Below are positions 8,324-14,517 of a DNA stretch of 14,517 nucleotides, piece by piece. The stretch covers positions 1-14,517 of the forward strand of contig CAUPIJ010000037.1 in assembly GCA_963511305.1 (NCBI GenBank). The letters are read 5' to 3'. The position numbers were made by a program, and so were the translations under genes. This DNA comes from Propionimicrobium sp963511305. GTDB lineage: Bacteria > Actinomycetota > Actinomycetes > Propionibacteriales > Propionibacteriaceae. The first letter of the stretch is position 1. Every line of letters starts with the position of its first letter. The notes under the pieces were generated by a model. The model was given only the letters and a program-made list of their open reading frames with translations. It did not search any database and was not told the DNA's origin.

Positions 8324-8689
8324 CCTCTGCAAGCACCAGGCGATTTTAGCCATGCAGTTCTCGTCGGCTATGCCCGCGAGCGAGGTGATTCTGCGTCGGG
8401 AGATCGTCCTAGGTTGCTCGGTCATAGCCCAACTTTGCTCGGGCAGATTGGTCTGGCCGGTGACTTTGATGTGGTTCGGCCAGCCCCTGTTTATCGTAGT
8501 CAGGGGCAAGACCATAGCTAGTTCTGTGACCGTCTTGAGGTAGCCCTCCGAGGCGATTGCTATCGCAGGACGGTGTCCGGCCTGTTCACGCCCGGTGACG
8601 GGGTCGAAGTTCACCCAGACTATTTGGCCGGGGCGAAGGTCTTCTTTCTGAGGTGTGTCGAACTCGGGTTTTTCGTTACTCCGAGACAT
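8309..8689 (-). CDS. MazF/PemK-type toxin (mRNA interferase)
   Basis: The 126-residue product has the PemK/MazF fold signature: LRPGQIVWVNFDPVTGREQAGHRPA (about residues 18-42, with the conserved Gly-Arg), MVLPLTT, and the closing segment EQPRTISRRRIT before a final helix ending LQRFLAL. Family members cleave mRNA at short sequences and are held inactive by the antitoxin encoded just before them. Its ATG lies inside the antitoxin gene (14-nt overlap), typical of such pairs. No good ribosome binding site is seen, so coupling is likely. About 17 residues precede the usual fold start, so a later start is possible. The cleavage site cannot be read from sequence. Confidence 0.88.
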   Translation of the reverse strand: MSRSNEKPEFDTPQKEDLRPGQIVWVNFDPVTGREQAGHRPAIAIASEGYLKTVTELAMVLPLTTINRGWPNHIKVTGQTNLPEQSWAMTEQPRTISRRRITSLAGIADENCMAKIAWCLQRFLAL

Positions 8690-8912
8690 GCTCTTGGGCT
8701 TCCCACTCGGAGGTTTCCTCGCGCCAGCTTGCCAGCTCTTTTTCTGGCGTGCTGGAAATGGCTTCGTTGAGCCTCTCGAACCAATCCTTTTCTTCCTGCT
8801 CCTGCACCAGTTCGGCTAGGTAGTCGGTGGCCGTCATGCCCCTGCGCTTGGATTGCTCACGCAGCAGGTCTCGGACCTCCTTCGAGGCCTTAATGGTAGT
8901 CATCGCGGTCAT
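8676..8912 (-). CDS. MazE-type ribbon-helix-helix antitoxin
   Basis: The 78-residue product begins with a ribbon-helix-helix-like DNA-binding segment (MTTIKASKEVRDLLREQSK, then RGMTATDYLAELVQ). A charged, Glu-rich tail follows that would bind the toxin. It precedes and overlaps the MazF-type gene, so the pair is a type II toxin-antitoxin module that probably represses itself. The start at 8912 is taken because a good -10 box (TATACT) lies just 7 nt before it, which suggests a leaderless message. An internal ATG three codons on (8903) would lose only MTA. The gene begins 13 nt after the treZ stop on the same strand. Confidence 0.8.
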   Translation of the reverse strand: MTAMTTIKASKEVRDLLREQSKRRGMTATDYLAELVQEQEEKDWFERLNEAISSTPEKELASWREETSEWEAQEHVSE

Positions 8913-8927
8913 ACTGAAAAGTATACT
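8911..8927 (-). promoter_or_regulatory. Antitoxin promoter -10 with overlapping palindromic operator
   Basis: On the minus strand TATACT (8925-8920) is a near-consensus -10 box with its last base 7 nt before the A of the antitoxin ATG, so transcription could start at the start codon. ATACT (8911-8915) and AGTAT (8920-8924) form an inverted repeat around 4 nt, and AGTATACT (8920-8927) is itself a palindrome; both would suit a ribbon-helix-helix repressor. The -35 position (CTGTGG, 8948-8943) is weak. The element overlaps the treZ stop codon. Confidence 0.5.
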
Positions 8928-10686
8928 AGATGCGGATGATCGCCACAGATTTATCCTGCAGCGTCAGCTTTCCGTCCGACAGGTCTGCCTGGCCCCAGGA
9001 CTCTACGATCTCGCCGTCTGACTCGATCTGTACTGGCTTATCTCCGCTGTTGATCGCCACTGCTAATCCCTCGCAGCGCATCCTGAACCAGCCCTCGCCC
9101 CAGTCGCATTTGGTGGTCTTCGGCTGAAACTCCTGACGAAGCTTGATCAGGCGGCGATACCAGTCGAACATCTTCGCGTGCTTGCCCTGCTCGATCTCGG
9201 CCCAGTCGAGTTTGCTGGTCTCGAACGTCTCGGTGCTCTGCGGGTCGGGCACCCACGGGTTCTCGCCGTAGATCTCCTCCCAGCCGTGCGCGCCGAACTC
9301 CTCCATACGGCCCTCGCTGACCGCCTTGCCCAGCTCGGCGTCGTGGTCGGTGAAGAACTGGTAGCGGCCCTTCGTCGCCCATTCCTGGCCCTGGAAAATC
9401 ATCGGGGTGTACGGGCTGAGCAGCAGGATCGCGGCGCTCGCGGCCTGCACACCCTCGGGCAGGCGTTCGTCGGGGCGGTCACCCTGTCCACGGTTGCCCA
9501 CCTGGTCGTGGTTCTGCGTGGAGATCACGAACTTGTCGCGGGCAAGCCCCTCGGGCACCTTCGCGCCCCAGTCGGTCTCGCGGAACGTCGAGTAGCAGCC
9601 GTCATGGACGAAGACCTGCTCCAGCGCCTTCGCCAGGGTCTCGGGCGCCCCAAAGTCGACGTAATAACCGAACGTCTCGCCGGTCAGGTACGAGTGCAGC
9701 GCGTGGTGGACGTCGTCGTCCCACTGGCCATCGATGCCCAGGCCGCCCTCGCCGCGTGGGAGAACCATGCTCGGCTGGTTCATGTCCGACTCCGCGATCA
9801 GGGTCTTACGCACGCCCAGCTGCTGCTCGAGTTCATCGACGGCCTCGGAGAGCTCGGCCAGAATGTGGGTCGGCGAGTCGTCAATCAACGCGTGGACGGC
9901 GTCGAGGCGCAGAGCGTCGATGCGGAAATCGTGTAGCCAGCGCAGCGCGGCATCGATCACGAACGCCCGAACGCCCTCGCGCCCCTCGTCGTCGAAGTTG
10001 ATGGCGTCGCCCCACGGAGTGGTGTGCTTGTCGGTGAAATAGGGCGCGAAAGTTGGGGCGTAATTCCCCGCTGGTCCGAAGTGGTTGTAGACCACGTCGA
10101 GGCAGACGGCCAGGCCATGTGAGTGAGCGGCATCGACGAACCTCTGCAGCGCCGCCGGGCCGCCGTACGACTCCTGCACGCCATACCAGTAGACGCCGTC
10201 GTAGCCCCAGCCGCGTTCGCCGGGGAAGGGCGCCACCGGCATCAACTCGACGGTTTTCACCCCCAACTCCTTGAGGTAGCCGAGCCGCTCGATCGCGGAA
10301 TCCAACGTGCCGCCGGGCGTGAAAGTGCCGATGTGCAACTCGTAAATCACATCGCCGAGCACGTCGTGACTAGCCTGTTCGCTCTGCCAGGAGTAGGCGC
10401 TAGTGTCGAATACCTGGGACGGCCCGTGTACGCCCCACGGCTGTGCCGCCGAGCGTGGATCAGGGCGTGGCGTCTGGCCGTCGATGGAGAGCAGATAGTT
10501 GGTGCCGGCAGGCAAGTCTACGCGGAAGTTCTCCCCGTCGCGGGTCATGTCGACGCGCTCGAAATCGGCGAGAGCGTCGTCGTCTAGTGGGCCTTCCAAG
10601 CGCCGGGAAAGGGCCTGCGGTAGCGGATCGATGATGACCGCCTGGGCGCTTTTCGCTTGAGGGGCCCAAAGCGTGATTTCAACCAT
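8926..10686 (-). CDS. treZ: Malto-oligosyltrehalose trehalohydrolase TreZ
   Basis: TreZ (GH13) releases trehalose from maltooligosyltrehalose made by TreY, acting in the cytoplasm. The 586-residue product starts with an N-terminal beta domain (VEITLWAPQAKSAQAV). The barrel follows with the GH13 regions: CLDVVYNHFGPAGNY (region I), IDALRLDAVHAL with nucleophile D262 (II), LIAESDMNQP with acid E299 (III), and STQNHDQVGNR with D394 (IV). A C-terminal beta domain ends the protein. The ATG at 10686 is chosen because GGAG (10693-10696) lies 6 nt before it; the in-frame TTG at 10698 would add MELT but lacks a binding site. It is second in treY-treZ, with a strong hairpin in the 51-nt gap. No treX/glgX is present in the window. 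Confidence 0.95.
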   Translation of the reverse strand: MVEITLWAPQAKSAQAVIIDPLPQALSRRLEGPLDDDALADFERVDMTRDGENFRVDLPAGTNYLLSIDGQTPRPDPRSAAQPWGVHGPSQVFDTSAYSWQSEQASHDVLGDVIYELHIGTFTPGGTLDSAIERLGYLKELGVKTVELMPVAPFPGERGWGYDGVYWYGVQESYGGPAALQRFVDAAHSHGLAVCLDVVYNHFGPAGNYAPTFAPYFTDKHTTPWGDAINFDDEGREGVRAFVIDAALRWLHDFRIDALRLDAVHALIDDSPTHILAELSEAVDELEQQLGVRKTLIAESDMNQPSMVLPRGEGGLGIDGQWDDDVHHALHSYLTGETFGYYVDFGAPETLAKALEQVFVHDGCYSTFRETDWGAKVPEGLARDKFVISTQNHDQVGNRGQGDRPDERLPEGVQAASAAILLLSPYTPMIFQGQEWATKGRYQFFTDHDAELGKAVSEGRMEEFGAHGWEEIYGENPWVPDPQSTETFETSKLDWAEIEQGKHAKMFDWYRRLIKLRQEFQPKTTKCDWGEGWFRMRCEGLAVAINSGDKPVQIESDGEIVESWGQADLSDGKLTLQDKSVAIIRI

Positions 10687-10692
10687 TGTTAA

Positions 10693-10696
10693 CTCC
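10693..10696 (-). promoter_or_regulatory. Ribosome binding site deciding the treZ start
   Basis: GGAG on the minus strand, 6 nt before the ATG at 10686, favours that start over the upstream in-frame TTG at 10698, which the site would otherwise overlap. Confidence 0.6.
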
Positions 10697-10704
10697 AAAG
10701 AAGA

Positions 10705-10731
10705 GGGGGCTTTGCGCGATGCAAAGCCCCC
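10705..10731 (-). terminator. Perfect hairpin between treY and treZ
   Basis: GGGGGCTTTGC (10705-10715) pairs with GCAAAGCCCCC (10721-10731): 11 perfect pairs around a 5-nt loop. Read on the minus strand it follows the treY stop by 6 nt and is followed by CTCTTCTTT, only weakly T-rich. Partial termination or 3'-end protection of the treY message is likely, with reduced read-through into treZ. Confidence 0.7.
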
Positions 10732-10737
10732 GAATTG

Positions 10738-13365
10738 TCAGTCGTTGCTCTTGCTGAACCTTCTGGTCAGCCAGTTCAAGACGTCCGGTTTCTCAGCTGT
10801 ATTCTTCGCAGGCTCCGGAATAGCCGCGATCGTCTCGGTGCCCGGATTGTCGTCCAGGTTCTCCAGCACCGCGCACGGGAATGTCTCGAGCAGCTCGCTG
10901 ACCTTCGCCTCGCCGCCCGGAAACTCCCTGCGGCTGAGCGTGTCGATCCAGTGGCCAGACGGCAGAACCACTGTGTGCTCGGTTGTGCTCTCCGAGGTCT
11001 GAATGCCGGGGAGCAGCCTGGCCGCGACGGTAACAACCTGCGGCTCGGTGCCACGGGCGAACGCCACGACGTGCCCGGTCGAGCAGGCCAGCGGGCGATA
11101 GCTCGCGTTGGGGCCGACGAATGCATCGGGCCTGCGCCGACGCAGCCGCAGCAGGCGCGCGGTGAGGAACATCTTTTCCTCGGCTAGCCCCTGGGGCCCC
11201 TGCTCATTGACCTTGTCGAGAAGCTGCGAGAGCTCGTCGAAGTTGGCCGGCCTGCGGTTGTCTGGGTCAACCAGGTAGTTCTGTGTGGTCTCGCAGGTGT
11301 TGAAAGTGTCAGCGACGCCGGGGCAGGTCAGCTGCAGGGCCTTGCGCGACAGGATCGCGACGCGGGCCGCCGGGCTTGTCAGCTTGAACCAGTCGGCGAG
11401 CGTAGCCATGACGTCCTCGTTGGCGTAGATTTCGTCGATGACGTCCAGCAGCTTCTGTTCGTCCTCAGTATCCTGCTCGGTCCAAGTGGTCCACAGCTTC
11501 TGCTCCCGGGACGCCTTGAGCATGTAGTCCTTCAGGCGGTCGATCTCGATCGGGCCGTCTTCGGTCCAGGTGCCGACGAGCGTCTGCCAGAGGAAGTTCT
11601 CGGTCTCGGGATAGACGCCCTCAGCGAACGGATGCAGCTGCGCGATCATGCCGCGCCACTGCGGGGCGAACTGGCTGAGGACGCCGATGCGCTCGCGCAC
11701 GTCCTCGGAGCGCTTGTTGTCGTGGGTCGAGCCCGCTGACATCGCCACCGGCCAGTGTTTGGCGTTGCTGGACGCCCAGGAATGGAAGTCGTCAGGTGCC
11801 AGGCTCCAGGTGGCTGGAGCCCCACCGACCTCGTTCAGCGCGATCAGGGTTGAGTCACGGTAGTAGGCCGTGTCCTCGACACCCTTGGCGGTGGTCGCGC
11901 CGCAGGTCTGCTGGAAGCGGACCACCAGCTCGTCTCGAATGTTCTGCTGCGCGTGCGACGCTGAACCGACACTACGTCCCAGCACAAGATTGACGACAAC
12001 GTCGAGGGTGTCGAGCAGCTGCGGATCTAGCCTGTTTGCGGCCAGCTTCGCTGCCTCTTCGATCAGCTTGATGGCCTCGTCGGTGGCGGGTTCGCCCGGC
12101 ACGATGTAGGCGCGGTAGCGGCTGAATGCGATGACCAGTTCAGTGATGCATTGCTGGATCCAGGAATGCGTGTGGTCACGCAGCATGATGTCGTCGTGGC
12201 AGATCTGGTAGGCCAGATCCGCAATTCGATAGACCTCTGCGTGCAGCGAGCCGGTCGCGATCGCGCGCTTAGCTTTCTCGATGGTTACACTCAGCGGCTG
12301 AGGGTTCGCGCCTATATCGGTGAGGACGGCGGTCATGTCGTTGTGGCCCGCCGGGTCGATCTGCAGCTGTGAGATGCGCCAGGACGCGTCGTAGCCGGTG
12401 GTGCCAGCCGTCGGCCAATCGCTGGGCAGTTCTTCGTCCGGCTCCAGGATTTTTTCAACCGCAACCCACGCGCCGCCCGTAGCCAGCGATAGGTTGCGCA
12501 GGTAGCCGCGCGGATCGGCGAGGCCGTCGATGTGGTCGATTCGGAAGCCGTCGATCTTGCCGTCCTCAAACAGCTCGAAGAGTACTGCGTGCGTGGCCTG
12601 AAAGACCTCCGGGTCCTCGACGCGGACGGCCAGCAGGGTGTCGACGTCGAAGAAGCGTCGGAAATTCAGCTCCTCGTTGGCGACCTTCCAGTAGGCGAGG
12701 CGGTAGAACTGCTTTGCGACACACATCGGCAGCGGCAGCGCTTCTGTGCCGCCGCGCACCGGGAAGATGTGGTTGAAGTACTTGAGTACCGGCTGGGGGC
12801 CCTCGTCCTCGAATCCCGGCACGACCGTCTCCTCGCGGGTGATCTTGCCCTCGGTTAGTGCGGTTCCGATGCGCTCGCCGAGGAAGGGCATCAGGATTCC
12901 GTCGGAGTCCTCGGTGCCGTCGAACCAGTCGGCAAATTCGGAATGCGGGCCGTCACGCAGCACCGACCAAAGCGCCTTGTTGTGGTAGATCGGGGTCGGC
13001 ACACCCATGTGGTTGGGCACCAGGTCGACGATCACGCCCATGTTGCGCTTATGGGCCTCGTCTGCGAGACGCTCGAATGCCTCGCGGCCGCCAAGGTCTG
13101 CGCTGATACTCGTCGGATCTACGACGTCGTAGCCGTGGGTCGAGCCGGGCGCGGCCTGCAGGATCGGGCTCAGGTAAATGTCCGTGACTCCGAGGCGTTC
13201 CAGGTAGTCAAGCGATTGCCTGGCGTCGTCGAAGCTCATTTCGGGCCCTAGCTGAATTCTGTAAGTTGAGACCGGCGTGCGGTTACCGCTTGAGGGCAGG
13301 TGGCTAACCGTGATCGGTTGGCCCGAAGCTACCTGCTCGAGGCGGTCGTTCTTTTCGCTATCCAT
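10738..13365 (-). CDS. treY: Malto-oligosyltrehalose synthase TreY
   Basis: TreY (GH13) converts the reducing end of maltodextrins to an alpha,alpha-1,1 trehalose linkage, the first step of the TreY-TreZ route. The product is 875 residues, longer than many homologues, with about 30 extra residues before TPVSTYRIQLGPEMSFDDA, where the family usually begins. GH13 regions are GVIVDLVPNHMG (I), GFRIDHIDGLADPRGYLR with D277 (II), VAVEKILEPDEELP with E304 (III), and STHDNKRSEDVRERI with D549 (IV). The ATG at 13365 has only a weak GGA upstream, so a start further inside is possible. It faces away from clpB across a 431-nt non-coding gap. No HAIR site lies next to its own start. Confidence 0.95.
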   Translation of the reverse strand: MDSEKNDRLEQVASGQPITVSHLPSSGNRTPVSTYRIQLGPEMSFDDARQSLDYLERLGVTDIYLSPILQAAPGSTHGYDVVDPTSISADLGGREAFERLADEAHKRNMGVIVDLVPNHMGVPTPIYHNKALWSVLRDGPHSEFADWFDGTEDSDGILMPFLGERIGTALTEGKITREETVVPGFEDEGPQPVLKYFNHIFPVRGGTEALPLPMCVAKQFYRLAYWKVANEELNFRRFFDVDTLLAVRVEDPEVFQATHAVLFELFEDGKIDGFRIDHIDGLADPRGYLRNLSLATGGAWVAVEKILEPDEELPSDWPTAGTTGYDASWRISQLQIDPAGHNDMTAVLTDIGANPQPLSVTIEKAKRAIATGSLHAEVYRIADLAYQICHDDIMLRDHTHSWIQQCITELVIAFSRYRAYIVPGEPATDEAIKLIEEAAKLAANRLDPQLLDTLDVVVNLVLGRSVGSASHAQQNIRDELVVRFQQTCGATTAKGVEDTAYYRDSTLIALNEVGGAPATWSLAPDDFHSWASSNAKHWPVAMSAGSTHDNKRSEDVRERIGVLSQFAPQWRGMIAQLHPFAEGVYPETENFLWQTLVGTWTEDGPIEIDRLKDYMLKASREQKLWTTWTEQDTEDEQKLLDVIDEIYANEDVMATLADWFKLTSPAARVAILSRKALQLTCPGVADTFNTCETTQNYLVDPDNRRPANFDELSQLLDKVNEQGPQGLAEEKMFLTARLLRLRRRRPDAFVGPNASYRPLACSTGHVVAFARGTEPQVVTVAARLLPGIQTSESTTEHTVVLPSGHWIDTLSRREFPGGEAKVSELLETFPCAVLENLDDNPGTETIAAIPEPAKNTAEKPDVLNWLTRRFSKSND

Positions 13366-13435
13366 AACACATCCAGACTACCCAAAAGCCGCTCGCAGCA
13401 GACCTCCCGATGGAAAATGCATTGCTTTTCAACGG

Positions 13436-13549
13436 GCGTGACAAATCCGACCCGTCTCTTTCTTGTTTAGCTGGTTTGCCGGGGCGTTCCCACCGGGGAG
13501 TCGCCCGAAACCCGGTTTTTGCCGATGAGATGGGTCGGATTTGTCACGC
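13436..13549. repeat. Palindromic repeat unit 1 with 18-bp inverted ends
   Basis: GCGTGACAAATCCGACCC (13436-13453) occurs as its exact reverse complement at 13532-13549, enclosing 78 nt. The interior has further GC-rich pairing potential (GGGGCG against CGCCC) and a CCGGTTTTTGCC segment. The unit resembles a small non-autonomous inverted-repeat element or a large RNA hairpin. No convincing gene lies in it. It is the first of two related units in the treY-clpB gap. Confidence 0.75.
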
Positions 13550-13563
13550 TTTCGCCGGCACCC

Positions 13564-13674
13564 CGTGACAAATTCAACATTTCAAAGTGCGCCTGCCCCG
13601 GTTTTTGGCAACCGCCCCGCGTAAAACCGCGATTTCGTTGGCAACAGGCCTCGCGAAATGTCGGATTTGTCACG
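13564..13674. repeat. Palindromic repeat unit 2 with 20-bp inverted ends
   Basis: CGTGACAAATTCAACATTTC (13564-13583) matches the reverse complement of 13655-13674 at 18 of 20 positions. The inner sequence continues the fold (GCCTG with CAGGC, CGCG with CGCG) and contains CCGGTTTTTGGC, also seen in unit 1. The shared core GTGACAAATCCGAC links both units, so the gap holds four copies of one core in alternating orientation. Confidence 0.75.
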
Positions 13675-13735
13675 GCCTTTACGAATGCCTTCACGAAACG
13701 TCGCGCGCCCTGGAATAAACCAGCCACAAAGCAAG

Positions 13736-13754
13736 TTGAGTTAAGTAGACTCAA
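13736..13754. promoter_or_regulatory. HAIR operator (HspR site) upstream of clpB
   Basis: TTGAGT-TAAGTAG-ACTCAA is a perfect inverted repeat with a 7-nt spacer, and flanking G and C extend it to 7 bp. It ends 42 nt before the clpB start and matches the first dnaK operator exactly in both half-sites, so clpB is predicted to belong to the HspR regulon. Confidence 0.88.
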
Positions 13755-13763
13755 CTTTATAAA
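13736..13763 (+). promoter_or_regulatory. Candidate clpB promoter overlapping the HAIR site
   Basis: TTGAGT (13736-13741) as -35 and TATAAA (13758-13763) as -10 are spaced by 16 nt, the same -35/operator overlap as before dnaK. GAGGA (13788-13792) then lies 4 nt before the ATG. A second -10-like TAATAC at 13773-13778 lacks a good -35. Confidence 0.5.
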
Positions 13764-13796
13764 AGGTTGGGGTAATACCTAGCAAAAGAGGATGAC

Positions 13797-14517
13797 ATGG
13801 ATACCGAAAAGTTAACTTCATTAGCAACTGACGGTGTCTCGACTGCGGTTCGGCTAGCGCTGACTGCTGGCAACCCGCAGGCCGAGCCCGTTCACCTGCT
13901 GCGTGCTTTGCTGCTCACGCCAAATAGCAGCTGCGAAAAACTGCTCAATTCTGCTGGCGTGGACGCCCAGAAGATCAGCCAGGAGGCCGAGTCTGCCATC
14001 AAGCAGCTGCCGAGCACGTCTGGCTCGTCTGTCACGCAGCCACAGCTTTCTGGATCGTTCGCCCGAGTGCTTGCCGACGCCGAAACGCGCGCCCAGGCTC
14101 TTGGCGACCAGTACGTGGCTACTGAGCATCTGCTCATCTCGTTGGCCGAGGTGGATTCTGCGGCCAAGACGATCCTGAGCCGAAACGGCCTTAGCGCTAG
14201 TCAGCTTGAGAAGGTCTTTAATGACGAGCGCGGCGACAAGCGTGTCACTAATCCCGAGGCCGAGGGCGGCGAGTCCGCGCTCGACAAGTACTCGATAGAT
14301 CTGACGATGCAGGCCCGCGAGGGTCATCTCGACCCGGTCATCGGCCGCGACTCGGAGATCCGTCGCGTCGCGCAGGTGCTGAGCCGCCGCACCAAGAACA
14401 ACCCTGTTCTGATCGGAGAGCCAGGCGTCGGCAAGACGGCCGTCGTCGAGGGGCTAGCCCAACGCGTTGTCGCCGGGGACGTGCCCGATTCGCTGAAGGG
14501 CAGGCGAGTGGTCTCGC
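13797..14517 (+). CDS. clpB: ATP-dependent disaggregase ClpB (N-terminal part, cut by window edge)
   Basis: ClpB is a hexameric AAA+ machine that pulls proteins out of aggregates together with DnaK/DnaJ/GrpE. The 240 visible residues contain the Clp N domain (about 1-145; EPVHLLRALL, then the second repeat ATEHLLISLAEV) and the linker (ALDKYSIDLTMQAREGHLDPVIGRD). The start of the first AAA+ domain carries Walker A GEPGVGKT at 207-214. Complete ClpB is about 860 residues, so some three quarters lies beyond the right edge. The ATG at 13797 follows GAGGA. It is preceded by a perfect HAIR operator, so HspR control is expected. Confidence 0.96.
   Translation, partial: MDTEKLTSLATDGVSTAVRLALTAGNPQAEPVHLLRALLLTPNSSCEKLLNSAGVDAQKISQEAESAIKQLPSTSGSSVTQPQLSGSFARVLADAETRAQALGDQYVATEHLLISLAEVDSAAKTILSRNGLSASQLEKVFNDERGDKRVTNPEAEGGESALDKYSIDLTMQAREGHLDPVIGRDSEIRRVAQVLSRRTKNNPVLIGEPGVGKTAVVEGLAQRVVAGDVPDSLKGRRVVS

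Noticed and set aside
9178..9936. Plus-strand open frame opposite treZ
   Set aside because: treZ shows all four GH13 regions in the other strand; this frame is a shadow with no recognisable domain.
10687..10698. TTG at 10698 as the treZ start
   Set aside because: The GGAG needed for initiation would fall just after the TTG; it is correctly spaced for the ATG at 10686.
13436..13674. A CRISPR array from the repeated GTGACAAATCCGAC core
   Set aside because: Copies alternate in orientation, spacers are of uneven size and themselves palindromic, and no cas genes are present.
13467..13782. Open frames on both strands across the treY-clpB gap (13467-13754 minus, 13519-13782 plus)
   Set aside because: They run through the palindromic repeat units, have no ribosome binding site or recognisable domain, and the minus frame contains VTNPT twice only because the repeat core encodes it. 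One also overlaps the clpB operator.

Overview
This window is chromosomal DNA from an actinobacterium, most likely in or near the Actinomycetaceae (family-level placement is inference). Supporting signs are the gene order dnaK-grpE-dnaJ-hspR with HspR-type HAIR operators (TTGAGT-N7-ACTCAA), an Abhydrolase_9-type membrane hydrolase, and TreY/TreZ trehalose synthesis. The conserved genes are GC-rich, while one stretch near the left end is clearly AT-rich.

Layout. (1) Positions 1-1972 are accessory. They hold the last codons of an unidentified gene, a DUF4143-type ATPase remnant lacking its ATPase domain and bracketed by two related hairpins, and an AT-rich two-gene unit coding for a secreted protein and a four-helix membrane protein whose frames overlap by 4 nt. 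(2) 2013-3704 encodes a membrane-anchored alpha/beta hydrolase with a visible Ser-Asp-His triad. (3) 3705-4068 is non-coding; it carries short duplications and then two HAIR operators with a candidate promoter. (4) 4069-8272 is the heat-shock operon dnaK-grpE-dnaJ-hspR, with a large hairpin between dnaK and grpE. (5) 8274-8323 is a tandem GCGCC hairpin array separating hspR from convergent genes. (6) 8309-8912 (minus strand) is a MazEF-type toxin-antitoxin pair whose promoter appears to sit on the 3' end of treZ. (7) 8926-13365 (minus strand) is treY-treZ, with a strong hairpin between them. (8) 13366-13796 is non-coding; it holds four copies of a GTGACAAATCCGAC-type repeat arranged as two palindromic units, then a perfect HAIR operator. 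(9) clpB begins at 13797 and runs off the right edge.

How the parts fit. DnaK/GrpE/DnaJ and ClpB form the bacterial disaggregation machinery. HspR, encoded last in the dnaK operon, is expected to repress its own operon and clpB through the three HAIR sites seen here. TreY/TreZ, which make the protein-stabilising sugar trehalose from maltodextrins, lie between the two HspR targets but show no HAIR site of their own. The least explained parts are the palindromic repeat units before clpB, the paired hairpins around the DUF4143 remnant, and the secreted/membrane protein pair.
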